Source: Blastocatellia bacterium
GTDB lineage: Bacteria > Acidobacteriota > Blastocatellia > Pyrinomonadales > Pyrinomonadaceae
Direction: 5' to 3'
Length of the DNA: 64,000 nucleotides
NCBI GenBank assembly: GCA_003168335.1
Contig: PMSM01000003.1
Location: 434,001 to 498,000, forward strand
In this document: in pieces, positions 38,058 to 46,421 of the stretch
Layout: each line of letters opens with the position of its first letter
Position numbering within the stretch: the first letter of the stretch is position 1
The notes under the pieces: model-generated
Databases searched by the model: none
Told to the model about the DNA's origin: nothing
What the model saw: the letters and a program-made list of their open reading frames with translations, nothing else
Program-made: the position numbers and the translations under genes

Positions 38058-41000
38058 TCAGGATTTAATCTCCGGATTCGGATTCCGCAGCGCCGACAGA
38101 TAGGTCGTGCGCGGCCGCGTGTTCAGTTCGCCCAGCAATGAATAGTCTCGCTCCAGCGCTTTCAGCTTCGCCACCTTGCTGTTTGGATCGTTGATGTTGC
38201 CGAACACAATCGCCTCAGTCGGACAGACTGACTGGCAGGCAGTAACGATCTCGCCGTCATGCACCTGGCGGCCTTCAACCTCTGACTGAATCTTTGCTGA
38301 CTGAATTCGCTGCACGCAGTAGGTGCATTTCTCCATCACGCCGCGGCTGCGCACCGACACGTCCGGGTTGCGCATCAACTGATAAGTGGGTGTGTCCCAG
38401 TCCTGGTACAGGAAAAAGTTGAAGCGGCGCACCTTGTACGGGCAGTTATTCGAACAATACTTGGTCCCGACACAGCGGTTATAGACCATGTCATTCAGGC
38501 CTTCGCTGCTGTGCACCGTCGCATGGACGGGGCAAACCGGTTCGCACGGCGCGTTCTCGCAATGCATGCAGGGAACGGGTTGAAAGAAAGGCCCTACGGG
38601 CGTGTTGGCGTCGCCCTTGAAGTAAGCATCGATGCGAATCCAGTGCATCTCGCGGCTGCGAATCACCTGATCCTTGCCGACGATCGGAATATTGTTTTCC
38701 GCCTGGCAGGCGATCGTGCACGCGTTGCAACCGACACAGCCGTTCAAGTCGATCGACATCCCCCACGCGTAGCCGTTCCCCTGATTTTTGTAATCGACAT
38801 CCGGATAAAGCGAGAGATCGTGCAGCTCTTTCTTTTGCTTCTCGCTTTCTTCGCGCAGCTGTTCTTTGTCTTTCAGATATTCTTCCAGAGTCCCTTCGCG
38901 CAGAAGATCGCGGCCTTCCATTGAGAAGTGAACCTGCGTGGTCCCGAGTTCATACCGGCCCGCCGCTTTCGTTGCCTGTGCGCCGAGAGCGGTCCACGGC
39001 GCATCCGAGGCGCGAATTTCGTAAGCATTGAAACCCTGATCGTTGCCGACGCGCCCGGCGCGCCCGCGTCCATAACCGAGATGAATTGTGATGACATCGT
39101 CAGGCTGGCCGGGCATGATCCAGGCGGGGACTGCTTTGCTTATCGCGCGGCCATTTAGTTTCAGTTCGAGTTGATCGACCATCGCCCCGCGGCCGCGCTT
39201 GTCCTCTTCGTAGTTTTGCGGCGCGACGCCGAGCCTCTTCGCGGTGTTCGCACTGATCAAAGCGACATTGTCCCAGGTGATCTTCGTCAGCGGCTTGGGC
39301 AACTCCTGCAGCCAGCCGTTATTTCCAAAGCGGCCGTCGTAGATGGTTGGGTCGGTGCGGAAAATGAGTTCGTAAGAACCGGACGCTGGCGGTTGCGAGC
39401 CACTTGCTGCTGGGAGCGCGGACGTCCCGTCCGCATTTGTTTGCGTCAACGAGCTGGCCCAATCTGATTTGAGCGCGACAGTTTTTGTGGGCAGTGCAGT
39501 GTTAGGAAGAAAGCCGTCGTGCAGACACTTGCGCCACCACGATTCGAAATCAGCTGGCGAAGCCGCAGGAGTCGCGGTTGCAGCGCCCGTCGTCGGAGCG
39601 CCCGCATCCTGCGGGCGGTTCGCGGGCATCTTGCCTGCGTCTTGCACCCGCTCGCTACCGCGAGCGGTTCCGTACCACGTTCGCCAATACTCCTTCACCA
39701 TGTCGTAAGGCTTGCGATCATAGTTCTCTGAAAAGAGCGCGAGCACTTCGTGCGCCGTCCGGCCCTCGTAGAGCGGAGCAATCAATGGTTGGACGATAGT
39801 CACGGTGCCGTCGTACGTGCGTGCATCGCCCCACGATTCCAGGTAATGCGTGGCCGGAATGTGCCAGTGACAAATGTCGGAAGTTTCGTTGTTGTAGAGG
39901 CTGAGGTGCGCGCGCAACTTAACTTTATTCAGTCGATTCAGATCCAGCCTGAGATCGACCGGCGTGTTGTAAGCCGGATTGCCGCCGATCATGATCAGCG
40001 TATCGACGTGCCCAGCGTCAATGTCATTGACGAGTTCGCGCAGTGATTGAGTTTGATCGACTGAGTTGAGTTCGACTGGATCGGTGTAGAAGACTGTCTT
40101 GCCGACGTTGCCGAGAGTGGCGTTCAGCACATGAGCCCATGCGTGAACTTCAGCAGGTTGATCGTCCCCGACAATGACGATGCTGGCTCCTTCACGGAGG
40201 TCGTGTTGCAATGGTCGCAGTAATTCAGAAGGAACAACATTCTGGCTGGACGGCCCAACGTACGGCAATGCCCTTTCGGTTGCCTTCGCCGTGGGGAGCA
40301 GTCCGGAAACGAGAGTCTGCGCGAACGGTGCGACCCCACTTGGTTTCATTCGCCAAGCGTGGTCCGCCACTGCTCCGGTCGTCGTCGGCGTGCTCTCAAC
40401 GACATACAACCGATTCATCTCCGCCTTCTCGCCAGTAATGCGTCGCTTCGCTGCATAGTCGCGCGCATAACGCAGCGAGCCCGGCTGGCAGGCAAGAAAA
40501 TCTGAACCGAGTGAAAGAATCCGATCGGCTTTGCTGAAGTCATAGATCGTATTCACCGGCTGACCGAACGCCATCACGGCACCAGCGCGTGCATTGTCAC
40601 GATTCGCCGGTTCGTATTGGTGCCACTTCGCTTCGGGAAAGTCCGTGAGGATCGATTTCATCTGCGCGGCGAGCGACGGCGATGTGATCGTTTCAGTCAG
40701 GAAGCGCAGGCCCGCGCCCTTCTTCGCTTTCAAGCCATCGCCTTCTTTTTGGATCAGGCCGCGAATTTCAGCCATGAACTGTGTCCACGGCCGAGTCTCG
40801 CCGCGGTACATCGGCGTCTGCGAACGATCGGGATCGTAAAGCGTCAGGATGGAAGCCTGTGAAAAGATGTCAGTCGCGCTTGACCCCTTATCGTTAGGAT
40901 CGCTGTTGCGATTGTTCGGATGATCGGGATTGCCTTCAAGCTTGGTCGGCCGCCCTTCATTGCTGCGCGCAAGCAAAGGTGTTGCTATTCCACCTAACGA

Positions 41001-41348
41001 GAATGCTGTGGCGAAGTAGAGACCTCGACCGGGAATTTCTTCTTCGGGCTGCTTAACGTAAGGGACGATCTTCTCGGGCGGTTGAATCACGCAGCCGCTC
41101 AAGCCTGCGAGCGCCAGCGACGCGCCCATCAATTTCAAAAACGTGCGGCGCTCGACGGGATCGTTCCACTCTTCGGCCTGCTGTGGGAATTCGCGCTGCA
41201 CGAACTCTTCGAAGATGGGAGAGTCGGCCAGTTCTTCAAGACTGCGCCAGTACTGTTTGCCGGAAGATGCGGACGGGACGTCCGCGCTCCCGGCACCGAG
41301 TACGCGGTCACGCAGCAGCTTGAAATTTATGTGACGATCGTTATCCAT
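38058..41348 (-). CDS. actB: alternative complex III subunit ActB (molybdopterin-oxidoreductase-like plus 4Fe-4S ferredoxin domains, TAT)
   Basis: RRTFLKLMGASLALAGLSGC; CVGCNACTIACQAENNIP, CMHCENAPCEPVCPVHAT, CVGTKYCSNNCPYKVRRFNF. Confidence 0.95.
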   Translation of the reverse strand: MDNDRHINFKLLRDRVLGAGSADVPSASSGKQYWRSLEELADSPIFEEFVQREFPQQAEEWNDPVERRTFLKLMGASLALAGLSGCVIQPPEKIVPYVKQPEEEIPGRGLYFATAFSLGGIATPLLARSNEGRPTKLEGNPDHPNNRNSDPNDKGSSATDIFSQASILTLYDPDRSQTPMYRGETRPWTQFMAEIRGLIQKEGDGLKAKKGAGLRFLTETITSPSLAAQMKSILTDFPEAKWHQYEPANRDNARAGAVMAFGQPVNTIYDFSKADRILSLGSDFLACQPGSLRYARDYAAKRRITGEKAEMNRLYVVESTPTTTGAVADHAWRMKPSGVAPFAQTLVSGLLPTAKATERALPYVGPSSQNVVPSELLRPLQHDLREGASIVIVGDDQPAEVHAWAHVLNATLGNVGKTVFYTDPVELNSVDQTQSLRELVNDIDAGHVDTLIMIGGNPAYNTPVDLRLDLNRLNKVKLRAHLSLYNNETSDICHWHIPATHYLESWGDARTYDGTVTIVQPLIAPLYEGRTAHEVLALFSENYDRKPYDMVKEYWRTWYGTARGSERVQDAGKMPANRPQDAGAPTTGAATATPAASPADFESWWRKCLHDGFLPNTALPTKTVALKSDWASSLTQTNADGTSALPAASGSQPPASGSYELIFRTDPTIYDGRFGNNGWLQELPKPLTKITWDNVALISANTAKRLGVAPQNYEEDKRGRGAMVDQLELKLNGRAISKAVPAWIMPGQPDDVITIHLGYGRGRAGRVGNDQGFNAYEIRASDAPWTALGAQATKAAGRYELGTTQVHFSMEGRDLLREGTLEEYLKDKEQLREESEKQKKELHDLSLYPDVDYKNQGNGYAWGMSIDLNGCVGCNACTIACQAENNIPIVGKDQVIRSREMHWIRIDAYFKGDANTPVGPFFQPVPCMHCENAPCEPVCPVHATVHSSEGLNDMVYNRCVGTKYCSNNCPYKVRRFNFFLYQDWDTPTYQLMRNPDVSVRSRGVMEKCTYCVQRIQSAKIQSEVEGRQVHDGEIVTACQSVCPTEAIVFGNINDPNSKVAKLKALERDYSLLGELNTRPRTTYLSALRNPNPEIKS
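39412..39435. repeat. 24-mer GGGAGCGCGGACGTCCCGTCCGCA inside actB
   Basis: Exact match to 4286-4309; reverse complement at 4380-4403 and 41268-41291. Confidence 0.95.
39590..39672. repeat. in-frame palindromic segment inside actB
   Basis: cggagcgcccgcatcctgcgggcggttcgcgggcatcttgcctgcgtcttgcacccgctcgctaccgcgagcgg; resembles 3480-3585. Confidence 0.75.
41268..41291. repeat. 24-mer (inverse orientation) inside actB
   Basis: TGCGGACGGGACGTCCGCGCTCCC exact. Confidence 0.95.
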
Positions 41349-41470
41349 ATTCCTGTTCCCTCCACCTTTGGGGGAGGGTTAGGGTGGGGGCTTGTGGCGC
41401 CGTAAGCCCTCACCCCCCCCACCCCTCTCACAACGGAGAGGGGAGCAAGATTACAACTCCTCTCCAACGA
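41347..41470. repeat. CCCTCTCCC-family palindromic element upstream of actB
   Basis: ttccctccacctttgggggagggttagggtggggg facing ccctcaccccccccacccctctcacaacggagagggg. Confidence 0.65.
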
Positions 41471-41489
41471 AGAGGGCGCTCACTTCAAT

Positions 41490-42158
41490 CTACCGATGAC
41501 AGGTCGAACAACTCGTCAGAACTGCCGGCTCCTGAATGTGATACTTCTTTTTCAAATCCAATCCTTCGGCGATCTCTTGCTTCGTGCTATTTCGCGGTCG
41601 CCACTCCATGTCGAAAATCTTATCTTTCGGTCGCACAAAATTCTCCGGACTCCGATGACACTCCAGGCACCATTCCATTTGCAGCGACGTAGCTTGCGAC
41701 ACCACCGGCATTTGATCGATCCGGCCGTGACAGGTCGAACAGCCGACGCCTTTGTTGACGTGAATTGCGTGATTGAAGTACGCGAAGTCCGGAAGATCAT
41801 GGACGCGGATCCATTCCAGCGGCTTTCCCGTCTTGAAACTGGCGCGCACCGGTTCGAGGTAAGGACTGTCGGCCCAAATTTGTTTGTGACAATTCATGCA
41901 GACGGCCGTGGAAGGAATGCCGGCCGACGCCGCTGTTTCAACCGACGTGTGGCAATAGCGACAATCGATACCGTCATCGCCAACGTGATGCTTGTGACTG
42001 AATTGGATCGGTTGCTGGCGCTCGATCCATTGGCCGGTGTTCCATCCCGACCGGGTAATCTCTGCCGTGACCCAAAGGGCTGCGAACAGAATAAAGACGG
42101 CGCCATAAATCGTGGCCCGCGCCAGATAGTTCGTGCTATGACGGAAAATCTGTGGCAT
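41490..42158 (-). CDS. actA: alternative complex III subunit ActA (multiheme cytochrome c)
   Basis: Five CxxCH motifs: CRYCH, CMNCH, CSTCH, CLECH, CSTCH. Confidence 0.94.
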   Translation of the reverse strand: MPQIFRHSTNYLARATIYGAVFILFAALWVTAEITRSGWNTGQWIERQQPIQFSHKHHVGDDGIDCRYCHTSVETAASAGIPSTAVCMNCHKQIWADSPYLEPVRASFKTGKPLEWIRVHDLPDFAYFNHAIHVNKGVGCSTCHGRIDQMPVVSQATSLQMEWCLECHRSPENFVRPKDKIFDMEWRPRNSTKQEIAEGLDLKKKYHIQEPAVLTSCSTCHR

Positions 42159-42351
42159 TGCCGCGGCTAAAAAGTTTTGCTGGTGGACGGACTTGTCCGC
42201 TCATTGTCAGGAGATGGGAGTAGTCCCATCTCTAAACGCTACGCTCGAGAAACTGTACTCAGTTATTACTCTGGAGCGATTACTTTAGCGAGATGAGCAG
42301 ACTTTTTCAAACTAATTAATTAGATCAGTGATAGGATGGCGCCGCAAATAA

Positions 42352-43017
42352 ATGTTCATTGGTCACTATGCAGTCGGTTTAGCGTCAAAGAAACTGGCGC
42401 CGCGCGCATCACTCGGTGCGTTGATTGCGGCCCCAATCCTGCTCGATCTGCTCTGGCCAATTTTTCTGCTGCTGGGTTGGGAACACGTTTCGGTCGAGCC
42501 CAACAGCAATCCATTCCTCCGTCTCAGTTTCGATTCATATCCGATTTCACATGGGCTGCTGGCGGTGGCCGGTTGGGCGACGCTCTTCGCTGCGCTCTAC
42601 TATGGCTTCACGCGTTACGTGCCCGGAACGATAGTGATCTGGCTGGGCGTGATCAGTCACTGGGTGATGGATTACATCGTGCACCGCCCGGACCTGCCGC
42701 TTTACGCCGGTGGCAGTCGCATGATGGGACTCGGATTGTGGAACCATCGCTGGGTGGCGATTGCGGTCGAGGCAGCATTGTTCGCCGTGGGGATTTGGAT
42801 TTATCAGCGCCAGACAAAGGCAAAGGACAAGGTCGGAACCTACGCCTTTTGGGGGTTTGTCGTTCTTCTACTGGCGGCGTATGCGGGAGCAACGTTCGGC
42901 CCAGCACCGCCCGCGAGCATCAAGAAACTTGCCATCGCTACCCTTTGCGCCGCGTTGCTGATCCCCTGGGCCTGGTGGCTCGACAGCCACCGGGAAGCGC
43001 GAGAGGTCGCGCCCTAG
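42352..43017 (+). CDS. membrane protein, metal-dependent hydrolase-like family
   Basis: MFIGHYAVGLASKKLAP...SYPISHGLLAVAGW...SHWVMDYIVHRPDLPL. Confidence 0.75.
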   Translation: MFIGHYAVGLASKKLAPRASLGALIAAPILLDLLWPIFLLLGWEHVSVEPNSNPFLRLSFDSYPISHGLLAVAGWATLFAALYYGFTRYVPGTIVIWLGVISHWVMDYIVHRPDLPLYAGGSRMMGLGLWNHRWVAIAVEAALFAVGIWIYQRQTKAKDKVGTYAFWGFVVLLLAAYAGATFGPAPPASIKKLAIATLCAALLIPWAWWLDSHREAREVAP

Positions 43018-43033
43018 TCTTTCGCAATCAAAG

Positions 43034-43327
43034 TCACGCGCGCCGCCGGGTAATCAGATTTATCAGCGCTACAAACAGAGCGGCCCCAATAATCGACCAA
43101 ATCACAGGAAAGTGCATTCCGACCACGGGAATGACCAGGAGTTCCGGAAGGTGAAGTTGCCCTGCGATCCACGAGCCCAGCAGGGCACCGATAAATCCGA
43201 GCGCGATCGAAACCAAACAGCCGCCATGCGTGTATCCGCCAATGGCCTGGCCCAGCGCGCCGCAAACACCGGCGATTAGAAGCAGCACCAGAAGTTGAAG
43301 CATAAAAGTTTCTCTCTTTCGTCCCAA
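43034..43327 (-). CDS. GlsB/YeaQ/YmgE family stress-response membrane protein
   Basis: Gly-rich TM protein, GGCLVSIALGFIGALLGSWIA. Confidence 0.85.
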   Translation of the reverse strand: MGRKRETFMLQLLVLLLIAGVCGALGQAIGGYTHGGCLVSIALGFIGALLGSWIAGQLHLPELLVIPVVGMHFPVIWSIIGAALFVALINLITRRRA

Positions 43328-43513
43328 GTTTGCAGAACATTAGTCTTCCAAACGCCAGGCCAATATCGTATAATCTGTCGTAGTTCGTTGGCCGTGGGGA
43401 TTCTCCCCGGGTCAGTCAAGTCAACCGTACTTGCCCATCGATTGACCAGCCGATTCGTCTTCCTCGACATCGCAATTTGGGTCGGCATCACTTTTCAATT
43501 AGGAGTTTAGACT

Positions 43514-43903
43514 ATGTCGAAAGTTCTCTCAGCGCTGTTAATTATTGTGGCCACGTTTTCGATCGCACTCTCTCAGGAACCATCGCGAAACAATGAAACT
43601 CGGCCCAGCCAGGGGCTCGCACCAAAAGTGCTCAATGGCATCGGGCGCGCGGATGTTCGCGTTTTTGACGAGAAGGGCAATCCTATCAGAAACGCTTACG
43701 TCAAACTAGAATCGACGCGCACGGACGGCTTTTTCTGCGAGAGTTGGGGCGAGACGGACGCCAGCGGCGTCATCGCTCTGCTGCCGATTCATATGGGTAG
43801 TCTGAAGCTGAAGGTTAAGGCCAAGGGTTACCGACCGCAGGAGCTGGATGTGCCGGCCGACGGCCTGGGTGATCCCGTGCACGTTACTTTAAAGAAGAAA
43901 TAA
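43514..43903 (+). CDS. secreted carboxypeptidase-regulatory-like domain protein
   Basis: Signal peptide, ADVRVFDEKGNPIRNAYVKLES...DASGVIALLPIHMGSLKLKVKAKGYRP. Confidence 0.75.
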   Translation: MSKVLSALLIIVATFSIALSQEPSRNNETRPSQGLAPKVLNGIGRADVRVFDEKGNPIRNAYVKLESTRTDGFFCESWGETDASGVIALLPIHMGSLKLKVKAKGYRPQELDVPADGLGDPVHVTLKKK

Positions 43904-43943
43904 CTGCTGTTTGTTTCAGCCTCGCAGTTGTTAGTTAATAGGT

Positions 43944-43986
43944 CTCCGCGAGTATCGAGCGATGATCCATCCCGATACTCGCGGAG
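43944..43986. terminator. hairpin, possible terminator
   Basis: CTCCGCGAGTATCG ... CGATACTCGCGGAG, 14-bp arms 40 nt after stop; no clear U-tract. Confidence 0.45.
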
Positions 43987-43993
43987 TTTGAAG

Positions 43994-44069
43994 TTTTTGG
44001 AGTGCGGCGACTTGTCGCCGCTTTATTATTAGAGAGAAAAAAGCGGTGACAAGTCACCGCACTCCAAAA
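43994..44069. repeat. TTTGGAGTGCGGCG hairpin element
   Basis: tttttggagtgcggcgacttgtcgccgctttattatt ... aaaagcggtgacaagtcaccgcactccaaaa. Confidence 0.85.
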
Positions 44070-44072
44070 CAG

Positions 44073-44810
44073 TTACGAAGCGCCTACAGGTTGCGCGGTG
44101 TTGGCGGGCGCGTAGTAAAGAATCCGATTGCAGTTATCACAGGTGATCACTTCCGCGCCGCGACGTACATCGGCCATTATTTGCGGGCGCAGAGACATAT
44201 GGCAGGCCGTGCACGCGCCGTTGCGGGCCTCGGCCATGGCTACTCCGTCGCGAATGCGCGCGGCGATTCGTTTGTAAAGCGCGCTGGTCGTCTTGGGCAG
44301 TTCATTCGTCAAGCGCTCGCGTTCCTCGCGCGCGCTGGCAATTTGCTGCTGTTGCGTCCGCACCTGCTCGTCGAAAGCTTTGAACCGCGCTTCCATGTCC
44401 GTGCCCAGCTTCTCGACTTCTGGCGCGCGTTCCGCTAAGTCTTTCTCCGCTTGCTCAGCGATTTCCATTTGTTCGAGGACCTGCGTCTCAAACGTCGAAA
44501 TCTGTTTGCGGGCGGCGTCGGCTTCGCGAATAGCGGCCGTGTATTCATCGGGCTTCTTCGCGGCCATCAGATTTCGATCGGCGCGTTCGGCGCGTTGTTT
44601 CTGTTCGAAGATTTCGGCTTCCAGGCGAGAGCGTTCGTGACGGGCATTATCGCGCAGTTCTTCCAGCGCGCGAATTTCAAAGGCGCGCTGATCGAACTCT
44701 TTCTCGATCTCGGCGCGCCTCTCAGGGATGCTTTCTATTTCGGCCTGTAGTCTTCTTATATTGGTATCAGCGTTCTGCAAAGCTATTAACTGCGCTAACA
44801 CTGCTTTCAC
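44073..44810 (-). CDS. coiled-coil zinc-ribbon protein (CT398/C4-type zinc ribbon)
   Basis: Long coiled coil; CTACHMSLRPQIMADVRRGAEVITCDNCNRILYY. Confidence 0.88.
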   Translation of the reverse strand: MKAVLAQLIALQNADTNIRRLQAEIESIPERRAEIEKEFDQRAFEIRALEELRDNARHERSRLEAEIFEQKQRAERADRNLMAAKKPDEYTAAIREADAARKQISTFETQVLEQMEIAEQAEKDLAERAPEVEKLGTDMEARFKAFDEQVRTQQQQIASAREERERLTNELPKTTSALYKRIAARIRDGVAMAEARNGACTACHMSLRPQIMADVRRGAEVITCDNCNRILYYAPANTAQPVGAS

Positions 44811-44987
44811 TCTTTATCGACTCCTTGAAAGAATATGGTGGTTGTGGATGATTGCATTCATGAACCAATAATCACACAGGGAGCGGGTGACTGGCAAGCG
44901 ATGGGTGGCTGTAGAGGCCAGTTCACCTCAGAGACCCAGGATCCCAATGCTGAGAGCGAGTTCCGCTTGGAGGATGATCAGACAACC

Positions 44988-45090
44988 AGTCCGCGTACCG
45001 GACGCCTGACAATAGCCCGGCGATTTATCGCCGGGATCGGACGCCTTTTCAATCCCAGCAGTCCGTGAAAGCGGACGGCTGAGAATTCCC
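44988..45090. repeat. multi-hairpin repeat, copy 1
   Basis: agtccgcgtaccggacgcctgacaatagcccggcgatttatcgccgggatcggacgcc...agtccgtgaaagcggacggctgagaattc; inverse copy at 55221-55320. Confidence 0.7.
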
Positions 45091-45210
45091 GATGGCCTGA
45101 GTCAGCCGTCCGCTTTGTGCTATTTCCGATCGTCCGCTGCGCGGACGCCAGATGGGCCGAGCGCCTGAATAGGTCTTCTTATTTCAAACGGAACCAGCTA
45201 ACCTGTTTTC

Positions 45211-46110
45211 ATGAAACGATGCGTCTGTTCGCTAACTGGCTCCTGCTTAATAATTCTGGCCCCTTTTCTGTTCGTCGCGGCGCAAACCCCAACGCCTTCG
45301 CCCACGCCGCCGGCCAGCGACATTTTCATCATCGATCTGAAGGGAGGGGGCAAACTAAAGCTCGGCCAGCCGCGCAAGATCACGAGTGAGGCCGGCTACA
45401 ATAATCAACCATCGTTTGGGCCTGACGGCCAGAGCATTCTTTACACCTCCATCAGGGACAAACAGGCGGACATCTATCGCTACGACATTCGCGCCGGCTC
45501 TACGACTCAGGTTACCAACACACCCGAAAGCGAGTACTCACCCACCTTGATGCCGGATGGGAAATCTATTTCAGTGGTGCGTGTCGAAGCTGATGGGACA
45601 CAACGCTTGTGGAAGTTTCCGCTCGCGGGTGGAACGCCTTCACTGATTCTGGAGAAGATCAAACCCGTCGGCTATCACTTGTGGGTCGATGATTACACTC
45701 TGGCGCTCTTTGTTTTAGGCAAACCAAATACTTTGCAGTTAGTCGATCTGCGCACCGGAAAGGCGGAAGTGATTGCCGACAACCCGGGCCGGATTCTGCG
45801 TCGCGTGCCTCATGAGGACAAATTCAGTTTTGTGCAAAAGGTTTCGGATCAGGAGTGGCTGATCAGGACCTTCGACTTAAAGACCCGAAACATCGCGACG
45901 TTTATCAAAACATTTCCGGGCGTTGAAGATTATGCCTGGACACCAGCCGGCATGCTCTTGATGGCGAATGGTGCCAAGCTGTTCGCGCGGAAGAAAACAG
46001 ATTGGGCCTGGGTCGAGATCGCGGATTTTTCCCATGCCGGTTTGAAAAGCATCACCCGCATCGCCGTTAGTCCAAAGGGCGATCGGATTGCGGTGGTGGC
46101 GGGGCGCTAG
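45211..46110 (+). CDS. TolB-like PD40 beta-propeller protein
   Basis: NNQPSFGPDGQSILYTSIRDKQADIYRYDIRAG...SEYSPTLMPDGKSISVVR. Confidence 0.78.
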   Translation: MKRCVCSLTGSCLIILAPFLFVAAQTPTPSPTPPASDIFIIDLKGGGKLKLGQPRKITSEAGYNNQPSFGPDGQSILYTSIRDKQADIYRYDIRAGSTTQVTNTPESEYSPTLMPDGKSISVVRVEADGTQRLWKFPLAGGTPSLILEKIKPVGYHLWVDDYTLALFVLGKPNTLQLVDLRTGKAEVIADNPGRILRRVPHEDKFSFVQKVSDQEWLIRTFDLKTRNIATFIKTFPGVEDYAWTPAGMLLMANGAKLFARKKTDWAWVEIADFSHAGLKSITRIAVSPKGDRIAVVAGR

Positions 46111-46159
46111 CGCGTCATAATATCTGGACGTGGCAAAAAGTTTATTGGCAGTGGGACAG

Positions 46160-46415
46160 TCGGAGCCGTCTTCAGACGGCTTTCACGAAGGGTTTAATAG
46201 CCCAGCGCTTTTAGCGCTGGGTCAACGCGGGCCCGCTGATTGTTAGCGCGCTTCAGCGTGCTTGGAAATCAGCGCTGATTAACCACCCGGCTAATGCCCG
46301 CAACCTAAGCCCGTTTAGACGGGCTTTGAGTTTAGTTGCATTCGCATCCGGGCGTAAGACACCCGGTCTAGAAACCCTTCGGGAAAGCCGCCTGAACGCG
46401 GCTTAAGCAACGGGC
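46160..46415. repeat. multi-hairpin cluster
   Basis: agccgtcttcagacggct, gcccagcgcttttagcgctgggt, agcccgtttagacgggct, agccgcctgaacgcggctt. Confidence 0.65.
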
Positions 46416-46421
46416 GACTTT

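Noticed and set aside
43944-43986. Riboswitch or small RNA
   Set aside because: Simple 14-bp hairpin only; no conserved riboswitch core recognised, so listed only as a possible terminator.
44835-45068. 77-aa plus-strand ORF in the multi-hairpin region
   Set aside because: Composed largely of repeat DNA; no support as a gene.
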